Below are positions 35,350-48,270 of a DNA stretch of 64,000 nucleotides, piece by piece. A model generated the notes under the pieces. The model saw nothing but the letters and a program-made list of their open reading frames with translations. It was not told the origin of the DNA and ran no database searches. The first letter of the stretch is position 1, and the number at the start of each line of letters is the position of its first letter. Location of the stretch: positions 114,211,159 through 114,275,158 of the forward strand of contig NC_045434.1 of the NCBI RefSeq assembly GCF_002776525.5. The letters are read 5' to 3'. Position numbers and translations under genes: made by a program. The stretch comes from Piliocolobus tephrosceles (taxonomy: Eukaryota; Chordata; Mammalia; Primates; Cercopithecidae).

Positions 35350-38300
35350 CAGGATGTGTCACAGCAGTGTTGTTTTATGCAGCCTTGCTCCAGGGGAATA
35401 TTATGCACATGGCAATCCAGCAGCAAATTCCCCTCAGAGAAAGGATCATTCCTCATGATGGATGGACAGTTTCCAGCATCAGTTTTCACAGCTAGGCTAC
35501 CTCCTAATTTTGAGTTTGGTATAAAAGTGAAAGCTGAAAGATGTACTGCTGTCAAAAAAAGAAGCTATCAAATAATTACAGCTATTATTTCACATAGAGC
35601 TGCCTTTTTCCCTGGCAGTGCAGCCAAGTTGCTGGGAATATAAATATTCGTAAGAAGTCAATATTAAACCATGGGCCATAGAGGAAATAATTTCATTTCC
35701 TAAATAGAAAACTATTGGATTTCTTTGTGAGATGTAATTGCCAAAGTTTTTCCAAAGTGTAAAATCTGTCCTGCCTGGTAAAATATTATCTGTGAGGGCT
35801 CAGAAGGAAAGCTGAGGAGAAATGAGCTCACCTCTTTCTGACAATAAGAGCAGAGGAACGATGTCATGGTAAATGAGGCTACTAAAGACCTGGGAGTGCA
35901 CTCATGATGAACTGCCAGCTCAGCGCTGTGTGGGGCATGGTTTGATGGCATTACACTGGGGCATGAGCTGAGTTTCATGAAGCTCACAACGAGAACCCAG
36001 ACTAGCCATCTGTGACTCTGAAACTCTGCCCCTGATGAAACGGGCCTTAGCCTGCATGCTCATTGTACTGAGAACTGTTTTCTAGAGGTTTTCCTTTCCT
36101 TACAAAGCAAATTATTTTCTAATCTTATCTTAATATTTTAAAGAAAGGGAAAAGAACAAAGTGAGAAATTAGGAGGAAAAAAAAGAGAGCCACACTTGTA
36201 CTTTTATACTTCAAAAATTCATTTGCTCTCCCTGAGTGTACATCGGGCTAGTTGGAAAAGCTAGGGATACTGAATTGTGATTTAAATTTCCCCACTGGAA
36301 AATCCACAAGCAAATCATTTGTCCTAGGAGTACCCGGCTGGTTCCATCTTATAATGTTGCTGTGAACACTTGTGTTAAAACAGTCCAAAACCATGTATTG
36401 GGACAGCTCGTTTGAGCAACGTTCTAGGTTGAAGTGCTCTATTCCAAAGGTGTCTTAACAAACTCTCTCCTGCTGGTTTCCTGCTAGCGTCAATGCATAA
36501 TAAATTTTGTCAGGAGAAATCAGTGGTGATGCTGCTAAGTCCTCCCCCAACCTGTAAAGAATCATTAATCTTGATTGCAAATAATTCCAAATGACTTGAA
36601 TGAATAGAAATAACCTCAAATTGAATTGAAAATACATTTTTTTTTTCTTTTGGCAACTTTTTATTTTTTACCCCTGCCTTTTTTCCTCCCCCATCTTCTC
36701 TTTCCGTTCTTTAGGCTGACATCTCTGTATACTGGCAAGGGTATTTTCAAAGACTCTCCAACAGCTGTGAATGCAGAGAATGGGATCTTCTGAAAGTATG
36801 TATTCTATTTTGAGGCTCAATGAATAGCATAACCTGAAGCTAGTGGCCTTTATGTTAGGAAAGCAAAACAAAACACAACAGAATCTGAGCTTTACAAAGG
36901 ATATATGAAAAACGTTTTCCTAGGTTTAGGACTCAAATAAAATTAAAGGCAATTTCTCTCTCTCTCTTTTTGAACAATATGCTTATATGTCTTTGCAAAG
37001 TTACAAAAGAGGAAAAGCAATGAATTACTTTAACTTTTTTCTCTTTGATATACTTCAGGTAATAATAGATAGTGTGAATCTAAGCTATATCAAAATCCAG
37101 TAATGCCATTTTTCAGTGGTAAAAGATAATGATTAAAGTAAAATAAAATAAAAAACAATACATATGTAAAATGACTTTAAAACAGCATCTGTTCAATGTC
37201 CTAAACTGTTTTGATCCCTTCTGAGATTGTAGGAAGTAGAACAAAACTAGGAAAACATTAAGTTATATTCCTTATCAGAGAATAATGTTTCCGATTTGAA
37301 AAAGGAAGTTCACATCCAGAAAACAAGACTCCACATACAGAAAAAGCATAGAAATTGGCATGACAAATTTGGTCCACCAGTTTTTGGTATGCAAAAATAT
37401 TATGCCAAGGAACTATCATATGGAAAGCAGTAATTATGGAATTATGGTAATGGTAATTAATGGTAAGACATTACATGTTTTTCTTCGTCTTTTCTTGAGT
37501 TGTTCAGCTTCAGAAAGGCCATTGGGCTAATTTTTGAATAATTGTTTCATGAATATTGTTAATCTGTGGATTAACTGAATTTGCAGGACTTTAAAAAGGA
37601 AGCAGTGCACACTTTGCTCATTTCTGTCCATGTCTCAAATGATACCTATTTTTTAGTTTTAAGCCAGATGGTCAATGAAGGCACCGACCTCAGTAATAGC
37701 CAATGTAATTACCTACTTTATTTTCACTGAAATTCAAACTTCATTGAAAATAATTTTGCCTCTCAGTTTATTTATGGTGAAAAGTGCTTTTTACCTTTTG
37801 AACTTTAAGACTACTGGGCTAAATTTAATGGCTAGAGATCTCCTTTAATCGCCTCTAATGACTTCACAGTAGGCTGGAGTTAAATTTAAAATGATACAGA
37901 GTTCTTTTGCTTTCCCCAGATTGGCAGTTCCTAATTTTAGAAGATTGCCATTGGAGTAGTATAACAGTGGAACTAATGTGTCATCCCCATTAATCTGACT
38001 AATAGATTTAAAGTAAGGGGATTTTGGATCAGCTTTTTATTGTTCTGTGTGTTTTAATATTTGACATTAGGCATATGGTGAATTACACTTCCAAACTTTT
38101 AGATGCGAACATGTTGGAATTGAATATATCTGCACTTGGGCTATTAGAGCAAATGAGAGCAACTTTTAATGGGAAACAGCCTTTTTCTCTAACATGATGG
38201 CTAAAAACACATCATGCTGAGGACGGGCTCATTCTCTAACATCTCTAACTAAGGAATCTGGGATATGCAAATTTAAAAATGTCTTCAGAAAAATTTCCTT

Positions 38301-40800
38301 ACAGTACTCATAACACAAAAAGCCCCCAAAAATTTATGTTCTTTTTCTTAGATGTTATGGCAAAGTATTAGATTCATAATTTTCTAATACATTAGGAGGC
38401 AAACACATCCCCACACTACAAACTCATAAGTCTACTGGCGTAAATAATTTATTCCAGTGGCTTATGTATGATTCAAACTGTAATATTTATAAAAGAATGT
38501 GGCAATTTTCTTGTTATAAAAAACTTAATGAAAAATAAATTATTATTAAAAATGCATAAGATTTTCTAGATCATTAATGAAAGGAAAACAATCCCACTCC
38601 CAAAAAATCTATTTGTCTTAGAGCGTTATATGAATATTGGATAGACACATGTATGTTATAATTTAGCATGATAGGAAACTATATTCCCAAGTTCTATATT
38701 AATTGAGCATGACACAATCAACATAGCTGTGTTGGGCAAATGCTCATATCTGTGTATCTATAGCACTGAGCACAATGCCATGCACATGGGTAAATGTAAA
38801 AGGTGCAAATGGAATTCTAATGCCTTGCCTCTAGACTTTTCCAAATATGTACTGCTCTTTTAAGCTGAAGTATTAGATTGGGGATTTAGTACCAAAACAG
38901 CCAGAAATTCATACTACAAAATAAGGTGAATGATAGGTGCATGGTGTTTTCTTTGTATTTGGATGATGCCTACTGGCATTTTATTTCTCTCCAAGAGTGA
39001 TTTCCTAATGAATTGGGACAATTCTATATTTTTACACCTAATGCAGCACAGAAAAGTTTGCATTGGCCAGGCAAGCTTGAGGTTTGAGATTTGTGTTTTC
39101 TTCAGATAATATAACCTAGATGTGCTAGTAGTTAGAATCGTGATAGAATAAAAAGGAAGCCATTTCCACCATGTGTGGATGGTGCTGTATGTTTCATTTC
39201 TGCAGAAGAATTATTAATTCATCAGTATATTGATTTATATGACACCACACTCCAAATGTATAATTCCATGGCTCTAAGACCTGGCATTCCAGTATGGCCT
39301 TATGGAGAAAGATTTTATGACAGAGTGTCAGATAGTAATGGTCCCTCTAAGCATGAATGTCATCTAAATTGGGGACTGAGGTCTTGCATCACGTTACATT
39401 AGCAACAATATTGCATTGCATAGCCAGACAAAGGTCTTTGTAGACAAACATGAAGCCAAACGGAACCACTAGCTCTGGCTTCCCTATTTGCTACCCAACA
39501 CTTTAATCTAGTTTCAGCATCAAGTATTAAATAAGATGTAGTGTGGTATCTGCAGCCACATCCGAGGCTATTCTAAAATCCAGCTAGGAGTACTGATAAG
39601 CAAGCAGGCCTACCAAGGGTTCTACTTGCTTCTGGTGGGAGCTCTGAGACAGGCATGGCTGATTTATCTGAGTGAGAGTGATCCTCCAATACTACAGTCT
39701 CCGGGATTAGGCATGGACTCACGAGAGACTCCAAAATCAGATAGCATGAGACAGAACTTGCTCGTGCTGTGTACAAACCCCACTCTCTCTTCAAAAGATT
39801 AAAACTAGGAATGTAGACATCTTCTTGGCATCCAAGGGCCTTCATCTTGTTAAACCCAGCTGGCTCACAGTCAGGTGAGCCTGTGGCTTATCAGACTAGA
39901 AATGGAGGGTGTCAGTGTTTCCTATGCATCACTTTATTATCTGACTACTCACTTTAAAAAGATCCATCCATGCAATTTAAAGCCCTAGGTGATTCCAGGA
40001 TGCTTTTCACTGCTCCTTCATGGCCTTTGTCTTTCATTGCTCATCCCTCTCGGTATGTGATGGTTTTCTGTTTCTAAGATGAAATGACCTGTCTCCCATC
40101 ATCCTGGGTCACTGTGTTATGACCTGGGGGATCTTTCTATCCCTTCTCGAAATGGACGCATCCTTTCAAACCTCTTCAGGGATTATTTCATGGCACCTCT
40201 CCATGTTTTCAAAGATCCTGTTTTTAGCATGTGCAGCCACTATATCGAGCTATCTTTACTTTTCCTCATGCACCATTCTAGAAGGAATGACAGGCACAGG
40301 ACATGGAGCTGAGACAGGGTGTCTGCCACTGGCAGCTAATGATTTGATGATGAAGAGAATTCTTGCCATTCCTGTCTCCCGGGCAATAGAGGCAGCCTGA
40401 CCATGTAGCACTGACACGACAGCATGTAAGTTGCTACCACAGTAAAAGGCTCATCCACGTATTGTTCTTGCCACACTCTCCAATGCTGTCACCTCATTTC
40501 ACAGAAATAGCTGCAGTACAACAGCAGTTACCTTCCATCTCACCACAGAGCTGCGGAGTAGAGTCACTTTGTGGTTGCCCTGCCTGTCTGAGAATATTGG
40601 GCTCTCAGAGTGAGTCAGGCATTTATTACTTTTTACACACACTAACACAGCTGTTGACGAAGAACAAGCCTGCTGCTTTAGAAAAGATGGGCACCTTCCT
40701 GCTTCCAGCATCCAACCCTCAGGTTCACTTGATCCTGAGTGCCACATTAGGCTATGGACAACACTATGCATAATGACTTTTTATTGCTTTTAAAAGTCAC
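35350..40800. other. Long repeat-poor intronic stretch
   Basis: About 5.4 kb with no Alu, LTR or L1 recognised, AT-rich, and no coding support; small open frames only. Old repeats may be present below my recognition. Confidence 0.4.
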
Positions 40801-40804
40801 TATG

Positions 40805-41102
40805 CGCTGGGCGTGGTGGCTCACGCCTGTAATCCCAGCACTTTGGGAGGCCAAGACAGGCAGATTATTGGAGGTCAGGAGTTCGACACCAGCCTGACCA
40901 ACATGGTGAAACTCTGTCTCTACTAAAAATACAAAAATTAGCCGGGCATGGTGGCACATGCCTGTAATCCCAGCTACTTGGGAGGCTGAGGCAGGAGAAT
41001 CGCTTGAACCTGGGAAGTGGAGGTTGCAATGACCTGAGATCGCCCCATTGTACTCCAGCCTGGGTGAGAAAAACAAATCTCAGTCTCAAAAAAAAAAAAA
41101 AA
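40805..41102 (+). mobile_element. Alu element
   Basis: Sense Alu from GGGCGTGGTGGCTCACGCCT to a poly(A) tail. Target-site duplication AAAAGTCAcTATG (40792-40804) and AAAAGTCAtCATG (about 41101-41113). Confidence 0.95.
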
Positions 41103-41239
41103 AAGTCATCATGTAAGTGACTAACGTTCAAGAGTCTTCCTCTTTCTTGCCCCTGCTTCCCTATAAGGCTTACCACAGAGCTGGCACAGCACTGTGCTCG
41201 CATGTAGCACCTGAACAATGAATGTATGTTGGTGTGGGC

Positions 41240-41410
41240 TGGAAGGGAAGAGAGCTGGGTTTGAGCCTCATTCCTCGTCTAAATTCCTGACCTCAAATGT
41301 GCGTCACCTCTGTAAGCCTTGGGTTCCTTATCTGTAAGATGCAAAAAGTGATATCTTCTATTATAGGGATATTGCATAGATTAAATAAAATGATGCGAAG
41401 AGCCTGCCAT
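41240..41410 (+). repeat. MIR SINE
   Basis: CTGTAAGCCTTGGGTTCCTT, ATCTGTAAGATGCAAAAAGT and ATTGCATAGATTAAATAAAA. Confidence 0.6.
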
Positions 41411-42169
41411 GATAATGATGTTGGAATAAGGTTACTTCTTTTTCATATATGATCCAGTGACTAAATATATGATAGCTATTTATGCAAGCTATTTTATCCT
41501 TTGGGTATTAATTTGTGAAGTGACATGGGGTCTGCTAATTGGGCCACAGTTTGATGTTTATTTATCAAAATTTTTGACAGGTTTGAGGAATTGGTCAGAG
41601 TGATTTTTTTTTTTTAGTAAAAAAACACATGATACTTGGCTTGAATTGCATCTTTTGCATCCTTGGAATGACAGCCCGTTCTTTCCGTTAATATGTTAGG
41701 CCTATGAGAATGTGTAGGGACTATGTCTCAGCAGTGTCTACTTTATGGTAGGGTCTCTCCTATGCATGCAAGTAAACACTGTCCTTGTGAGCTGGCAATC
41801 TGAGAATAACTTGCTCGTGCAAAGTATGCATGGGTGCAATAGTTGTTGATTCTGAGAAATAAATTCACTGCACACAGAGTGCAGTGAACAAACATTTGTT
41901 CCTGATAGATGATAAAGAGATAGAGAGAATTGGTAAGCCTTGTCAGTCGCTGCTTGTTTTTATCCAGAAGTCTCTTTCTCTGTTGTGTGGTATTGTTTGT
42001 GTTTACCAGCACTCCCATTAATGAGTACTGAGGGCTGTTTTCATTTCACTGAAAGCAAACTTATCCTGTAGCTGGGCTGTGGTCCAATATTAGAACACTG
42101 CAAGTTCCTATTACTCTCCTGGTTCTAAAGGAGGTTTGGGCTTAAGATGGGTTTATTTTGGACCTATCA

Positions 42170-42420
42170 CAGTGAGCTGGTGTGGCATGTGGGGCAAGGA
42201 GTCAAATCTGTATTTTGATTTTGTAATAGCTCTATCAGCTACTAGTTGTTTGCTTTGAGCATATTAAATTCTCTGAGACTTGGTTTCCTCATCTATAAAA
42301 TGAGTATATTAGCACTTCTTTGCAGAGTTATTGGAAGAATAAATAAAGTAACATGTGTGAAATGTCCAAGCATACTGATGGCACAAAGTGTATTTATTAC
42401 TGAAATAATTTTAAATTTAG
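42170..42420 (+). repeat. MIR SINE
   Basis: TCTCTGAGACTTGGTTTCCT, CATCTATAAAATGAGTATAT and AGAGTTATTGGAAGAATAAA. Confidence 0.65.
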
Positions 42421-43287
42421 TTTAATTTATAAAGTGGTTACAACATGAGAGTTTTTATGTGTAAGAGTCTAGCCCGCTTCCCTACATGGTATCCATTTTC
42501 CTCTTTATTAAAGTCATGGCAGTTTGAAAAGAAAGACACAGTCAGCAGGAAAATCTTAAGTACATTGTAGAAAAAAATCCAGGCTTATGCTGGACTGAGG
42601 AAACCCCCTGGGAGGCTTTGGTCATGATCTCTATTCATATTTTCAAACACACTCTTCAGTAAGTAATGCATACTGTTGTAGCTGGAAACTAGACACCTGC
42701 TGAGGGAAAGAAAAGATCCCCAGTGAACTACTGTCTTCTCTTAAAAGGAAATGTCTTTGTAGTGTCCTTTTTGACTGTCAGTTTCTGGATAAAGTCTTAG
42801 ATGAAAATCCATATCCTAGAGGAACATTATTTTCTGTACTAGTGTTAAAGCTGGAGCTAGGAATAGGTAGTGCTTTGCTTTCTTGATGAAAAAGAAGTAA
42901 AAGACTTCTTTTGCCTCCACATTTATTAACAAACTTGAAGTTTACTGTGCTGCTTTACAAAATAATAAAATTCTACTCTGAAGTCAGACACAAGAGAAAA
43001 TTCTTTCTTTCACTAAAACAAAGGATTAATGCTGACCACGGTTGAGAGACTGAACAGTCTCAGTGTCAATGAACAGTCAGGAAAGTGAGCCACAGTCAAT
43101 GGAGGATCCGTGCTCCACCTCAGCATACTCAGAGGGGAGTATTTAGGAATCCTGAGCAATGCTGGGGGCCTCAGGCACTCTCTAGAAGTTAGTCACCTCC
43201 TTAGGGCCAAGGGAAGAGACCAGGGATTGTCACGTACCTCCTCAGTGAAGGACAGACTTTCAATTCTTTATGCTTCTACTCCCCTTT

Positions 43288-43744
43288 TGTTTTAGTCCAT
43301 TTTGTGTTGCTATAACAGAATACTTGAGACTGGGTGATTTATAAAGAAAGGAATTTCATTTAGCTCATGGTTCTCAAGGCTGGGAAGTTCAAGGGCATGA
43401 TGCTAGTTTCTGGCAAGGTATTCCTGCTTCATTGTATCATGGCAGAGAAGGTCAAAGGGGAAGCAGACACTTGGAAAGAAAGAAAACCCAAGGGGCATCC
43501 TGCCTTTATACCAACCCATTATCAAGGGAACTAATCCATTCTCATGAGAATTAATCCAGTCTCACCATAAGGAGAACTCACTCACTACCACTAGAATGCA
43601 CTAGTAGCCATTTATGAGGGATCTACCCCAGTGACCCAAATACCTTCCCGTAGGCTCCACTTCCCAATACTACCATGGTGGGGGTCAAATTTCAATACAA
43701 ATTTCTGTGGGGACAAACTCAGACTATATTTATACCATAGTGCT
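43288..43744 (-). repeat. ERVL-MaLR LTR (MST-type), full length
   Basis: Inverted LTR: TTTTAGTCCATTTTGTGTTG, GAGACTGGGTGATTTATAAA, ATGAGGGATCTACCCCAGTG, CTTCCCAATACTACCATGG and a terminal ATATTTATACCATAGTG. It is about 457 bp. Confidence 0.8.
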
Positions 43745-43984
43745 GCTGAATTTCAGAGTTTTAAGGAATCCATAGTAAGTGTAGTGTCCACCATCCAAGA
43801 CTTCCCATGTTTCCTTGATGGACACACATAATTTACTGCTTTGTCAAATACTCTGTAAAAACCAACATTTATGACCAGAATTTCCATTTACAGGTTTAAT
43901 GACTCATTGACAGATGCAAATCCTTCCCAGCACTTCATCAAGGTTATCTACCACCACTTGATTATAGTAGAGTAATACCAATAA

Positions 43985-44190
43985 TAGCCATAATATATGG
44001 AGATTATTTTACTGCAGGTGTTGTGCTTAGTAGTTTACAGGCATTTCATTTAATTCCATAACAACCCCAATGAGGTGTAATAATATTTTTTAGAGAAGTG
44101 AAGTCTTAGGTTAGAGAAGTTATATAATTTTCTCAACAAGACACACTTAGTAAGTGGCAGAGCCAGGATTCAAACCACTGCATAAGAGAC
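43985..44190 (-). repeat. MIR SINE
   Basis: Inverted MIR core: TTCATTTAATTCCATAACAA, CCCCAATGAGGTGTAATAAT and GTAAGTGGCAGAGCCAGGAT. Confidence 0.7.
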
Positions 44191-45556
44191 AGCTACTGAG
44201 CTGGAATAGACCTTAGAGTTTTCGGTTGCCTTTCACAACCAGAGCCATCAGGAGTTCTCTAAGTACTCTGGACAGGAAACTCGGTTTCACTCTATGATTT
44301 CACATGTTTTACTGCAATCTCAAGTTTAGCAACATCCTTAAGGCATGGGCTGTGTTAAACTTGTTTTGTATCTTATATGGTACCTATGATGTTGCAAGAT
44401 TCAAACAGTCAATAAATGTTTGGTTACTGATTAATGAATCCCTCAAACCAAGGTCTCTCTTCCTGCCATACTCCTTCAGAGTGGTATTCTTACACTGTTT
44501 CTGTCTCTCCTGAGGATTCTTCAATCACCATCTAGCTGCAACGAGTAGTATATTCATGTCAAAACATAAAATAATACACTGATATAGTGTGTAGGAGGAC
44601 AGCACTTTACAAATGCAGACTAAACCAAGATGGCTGACCCCCTGGCAATGAGTCCATGCAGTGTGCTGCTGATGACAGACACACAGTCTCTTTACTCTTT
44701 GGAGGTTATGTTTCCTTCTCATTTTTACATTTTGGGTTAACAGTGTTAGAGCTGCAGAAGTATTAACTCATCCTCTGTTCCTCAGTGCCTTTTGGTTTAC
44801 TAGGAAAATTCAGCCTTACTTTTTCAAGGGCAGTCTGACATGTGGTGAAATTGTTAATCATACTATTTTTTAAAAATATTTTTACAGGAATAAACAACCT
44901 TATTCTCTTCAAAGTTAGAGTCTCAATTTTAGTCTTTCTAGCATAAGAAGAGAAACCTTAACTTTGCTGAAAAATAGCACGTAGCATGAACTTGCTAAGA
45001 ATAGCCAAATAACCCCATGGAAAGCGCCCTGAGGAGTTCTACAAAAAATTAATAAAATAAAAAGAAAAGGGAACTGAGGAACTGAGTGCTTGTTTCAAAC
45101 ATACAAACCCCTAAGGGTATTAACAGTCAAGCTGATAATAGTCAAGTCTCCAATAGGTCTGATGGTGACTCTATGAATTGTGACTGTCCAGTAATCACTC
45201 CTGGATAACTGGTTTCTGCCCAAGTAGAGAACCCCATCTAGTTTTTGGTCTGTTTAGGGGTCACCATAATTTAAGACCCTTCCAGTAGGCAGGTATTTTA
45301 GCATTACAGGGTAATTTCCAGGATTTAAGATGATCCTAAAATTGATGAAGAATTGCTGCTGAGGTTAGGATGAATTCACTGAATACAATTTATCACAGGT
45401 TGCTTTATTTTCCTATTTGGAACCTGCAAGACTAAATGGCATTGATTTTGGACAAAATCTTAACTTAAAATTCACGTTTACAGACGGGAATTAGTATATG
45501 AAATGACCACACAAAAAGTCATAATAGGTATTAAATCTCATAATTTTGTAGCCTTC

Positions 45557-45577
45557 TTTTTTTTTTTTTTTTTTTTT
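45557..45577. repeat. Poly(T) tract, 21 T
   Basis: Pure T run; no recognisable retroelement body beside it. Confidence 0.95.
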
Positions 45578-45744
45578 CTGGGAAGGAGCCCAGAGGATTA
45601 TCATAGCTTTCATTTTTATTATGCCATTGGTTTTGTAAACTTGATTTCTTAAATTTGTTAATCCATTCTTCACCATTTTCAATGAAACTCTGAGGGTGGG
45701 TACCACCATCTCTACTTGTATTATCTCACTGTGTGCCCATACTC

Positions 45745-45870
45745 TGATAGAAACTGGGTTAAACATTTTAATTCATTGTGTTATTTAATTCTCACGGATA
45801 GTGATGTGAGTCCAATTCTTATCTTCATTTTACATGCACAAACTGAGGCTGAGGCTGCATTTTTCAACAC
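45745..45870 (-). repeat. MIR SINE fragment
   Basis: GTGTTATTTAATTCTCACGG and CACAAACTGAGGCTGAGGC. Confidence 0.5.
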
Positions 45871-46478
45871 TAAATATTTGTGTGTGCAACAATAACAGAC
45901 ATATACCGCTAGCTGATTCTATAAGAAGTTAGGCACACTAGTTTAGGTTGCAAATACTACATTTGGTTTCATTATTTTTAAAATTCTGTCATTGTCCAAA
46001 ATGTTCTTACTTCTTTATCCCAAGTCTTTAAAAATTAACAGGTGTTAATATATTTTTCTAGTTCTATTCACTTTTAAAAACATAACTGAACATAACAACA
46101 TCAACAGGAATTCTTGAAGAAACAGGATAAAGCTATCAGTAGGAATAAAGCAATCATACATTTTTCTTTATACCTACTTGCTTTCTCCCTGTCTAGAAAT
46201 ATTTTATCAAGACAAGTATGCAATGAGGAAGTTGGTTTTAAAAAATGGTAATTGGGAACCTGGTAAAATATATTTCAGTGCAATGCTAATCATGTGTGTC
46301 AAGATAAAGGAAATTAAGGTAGCTTAAGTTTTCAGTTCTCTTCAGAAAAATCAATTATAAAGCAGTTATGTTGCTGACACTAAACAATAAATCCCTGGAT
46401 TTAGTTAATAAAAAAAGCTTCCACTTTTTAAGGTTTTTTTTTAATCCAGCAGAAGAAGCTCATAACATTGATTTTTGA

Positions 46479-46498
46479 GAGAAAGAGAGAGAGAGGGA
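46479..46498. repeat. (GA)n-rich simple repeat
   Basis: GAGAGAAAGAGAGAGAGAGG, followed by an A run. Confidence 0.85.
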
Positions 46499-46765
46499 AA
46501 AAAAAGACTCTTTAAGTCAGGTATTTTTAAATCCAGACATATTCTTGGTCTTAGCCTGTTGGGATCAGAAATCACTGACCATCTAGGGAACATGTCTTTA
46601 TAAAGCTTCCCACAGTCTGCAATGCTCTTGGCATTAGTTACCTTGAAGTCTAACTAGGAGTGGCAAACTGGAGGCCAGCTTGCATCTCACTTGGGGTTCT
46701 GAATATCCTGAGTCAATTTACGGCTGGATTAAATCTCTCTGAGAATGTATAATTGCTAAATATGC

Positions 46766-46900
46766 AGTCCTCAATCCTGGTCGCAGGTTATCATCACCTA
46801 GGGAGTTTTGTAAAATACAGATGCCTGGGGTCCACCCCCAGAGAATCACACTTAAGAAGGTTGGAGTGGGGCCAGCGATTTCATTTCAATCTCAATTAAC
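46766..46900 (+). mobile_element. hAT-Charlie MITE fragment (MER5A-type)
   Basis: CATCACCTAGGGAGTTTTGT, GATGCCTGGGGTCCACCCCC and AGAGAATCACACTTAAGAAG in family order. Confidence 0.6.
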
Positions 46901-47584
46901 CTTTATATAGTCACTGAGATGTTCCCTGTCTTGTCACTTTCTAGTTTTGGATGATTAGGACCTTGCTGTCATTCTTTCCCTTTTGTTCTTATAAAACCAA
47001 TGACACAAAGGTTAGCCACTGAGAAAGAAAGTTTTTCGACAAGTACAGTTCTGCTCATCTCTTTTCAAATGAGCAATTAATAATTCATAACATTAAACTG
47101 AGTTATGAGTTTCTTTTTCAATACATTTCCAAACATGAATAGATTAAATGGTAATTGCCATCAAATTTTATGTTCTGTTTCATGTGCTCAATAAAAGTTT
47201 ATCTTTTGGAGCTCACTTTGTATTTCCTTTTGATATATTCATAACCAAATGCAATATACTATATTAAAATATTTATTATTAACCTATCAAATATTAACCA
47301 CTTTTAAATGGTAGGGATGAAAGAAAACAAATAGGCTACTTGTTTAAGTTTTCATGATTTTTCTTATTTTAATATGATTTAGAATTGTAGAATACATAAA
47401 AATGGATGCCATGAGATACTATATGAGTTCCTGCCTCTTATATAAAATTTTCCAAGGTGTATGTACGCCCTTGATTTCCCAGCCACCGTTATTCTATAAA
47501 CACAAAGTGATAAAAAGCAACAACAAAACCCCTTGGGCTTAAGAGTCAGTTTGTCCTAAGTTAAAACCTTCATTTATTATCTAG

Positions 47585-47745
47585 TCCTCTGCTTCTCAAA
47601 CTTCACTGTGCATATGAATCACCTGGAGATCTTATTAAAATGCAGATCAGTCAGTCTGCAGGTGGGTCTGTGAATCTGCACTTCCAACAAATTCCCAAGT
47701 GATGCTGAGGATACCCATTGAGGGATCACACTTTCAAGCTGCAAG
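47585..47745 (+). mobile_element. hAT-Charlie MITE (MER5A-type)
   Basis: CTGCTTCTCAAACTTCACTG, ATGAATCACCTGGAGATCTT and CAAGTGATGCTGAGGATACC. Confidence 0.65.
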
Positions 47746-47749
47746 GATC

Positions 47750-47915
47750 TACATAACTTTGTGCAGATTACTTAAGCCTCTGTGGGCCTCAGTCCATTCA
47801 TCATCTGTTAAATGGGGATAACTGCCAATGGGGTTTATAATTGGCAGACTATAAATGGCTTGGCATAGTGCCTGGCAAATGACAAGCATATAATTAATAG
47901 TGTCCATTGTCATTA
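47750..47915 (+). repeat. MIR SINE
   Basis: CTTAAGCCTCTGTGGGCCTC, CATCTGTTAAATGGGGATAA and CATAGTGCCTGGCAAATGAC. Confidence 0.7.
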
Positions 47916-48094
47916 CTATTACATATTAATAAGGAGAGGTAATGTATGACTTAAATGAGTGGCTAAATCAGAACATTGTTAAGGTTCCTGCTCAGATATA
48001 AAATTCTATGGTTATAAGTCAGACATAACTATGATCAGAAAAGCAAGCTAGAAAAGTGATACTGGAAGTCAGTCGTCTCAGATTTTGACAAGAG

Positions 48095-48270
48095 AAAGGT
48101 ACTGTTAGACTGGGGACCCCTCTTGAACCGTGGCCCTTGGATGGCAGGAATCCCATTTATCTTTTGGTGCCAAAACTTAGCACAATGTCTGGCATGTACT
48201 AGGACTTTAATATTTGTTAGATAAATGATTTGTGGATTAATGAATGAAAATCTAAGTGAATGCATGATTG
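48095..48270 (+). repeat. L2 LINE 3' end
   Basis: GGCAGGAATCCCATTTATCT, TAGCACAATGTCTGGCATGT, then TTTGTTAGATAAATGA and GAATGAA. Confidence 0.55.

Noticed and set aside
40747..41218. 109- and 117-residue open frames with Alu-type peptides
   Set aside because: Translations of an Alu (PGSSDSPASASQVAGITG-like strings), not genes. The same applies to the open frames at 4900-5142, 26381-26637, 27011-27368 and 34387-34686.
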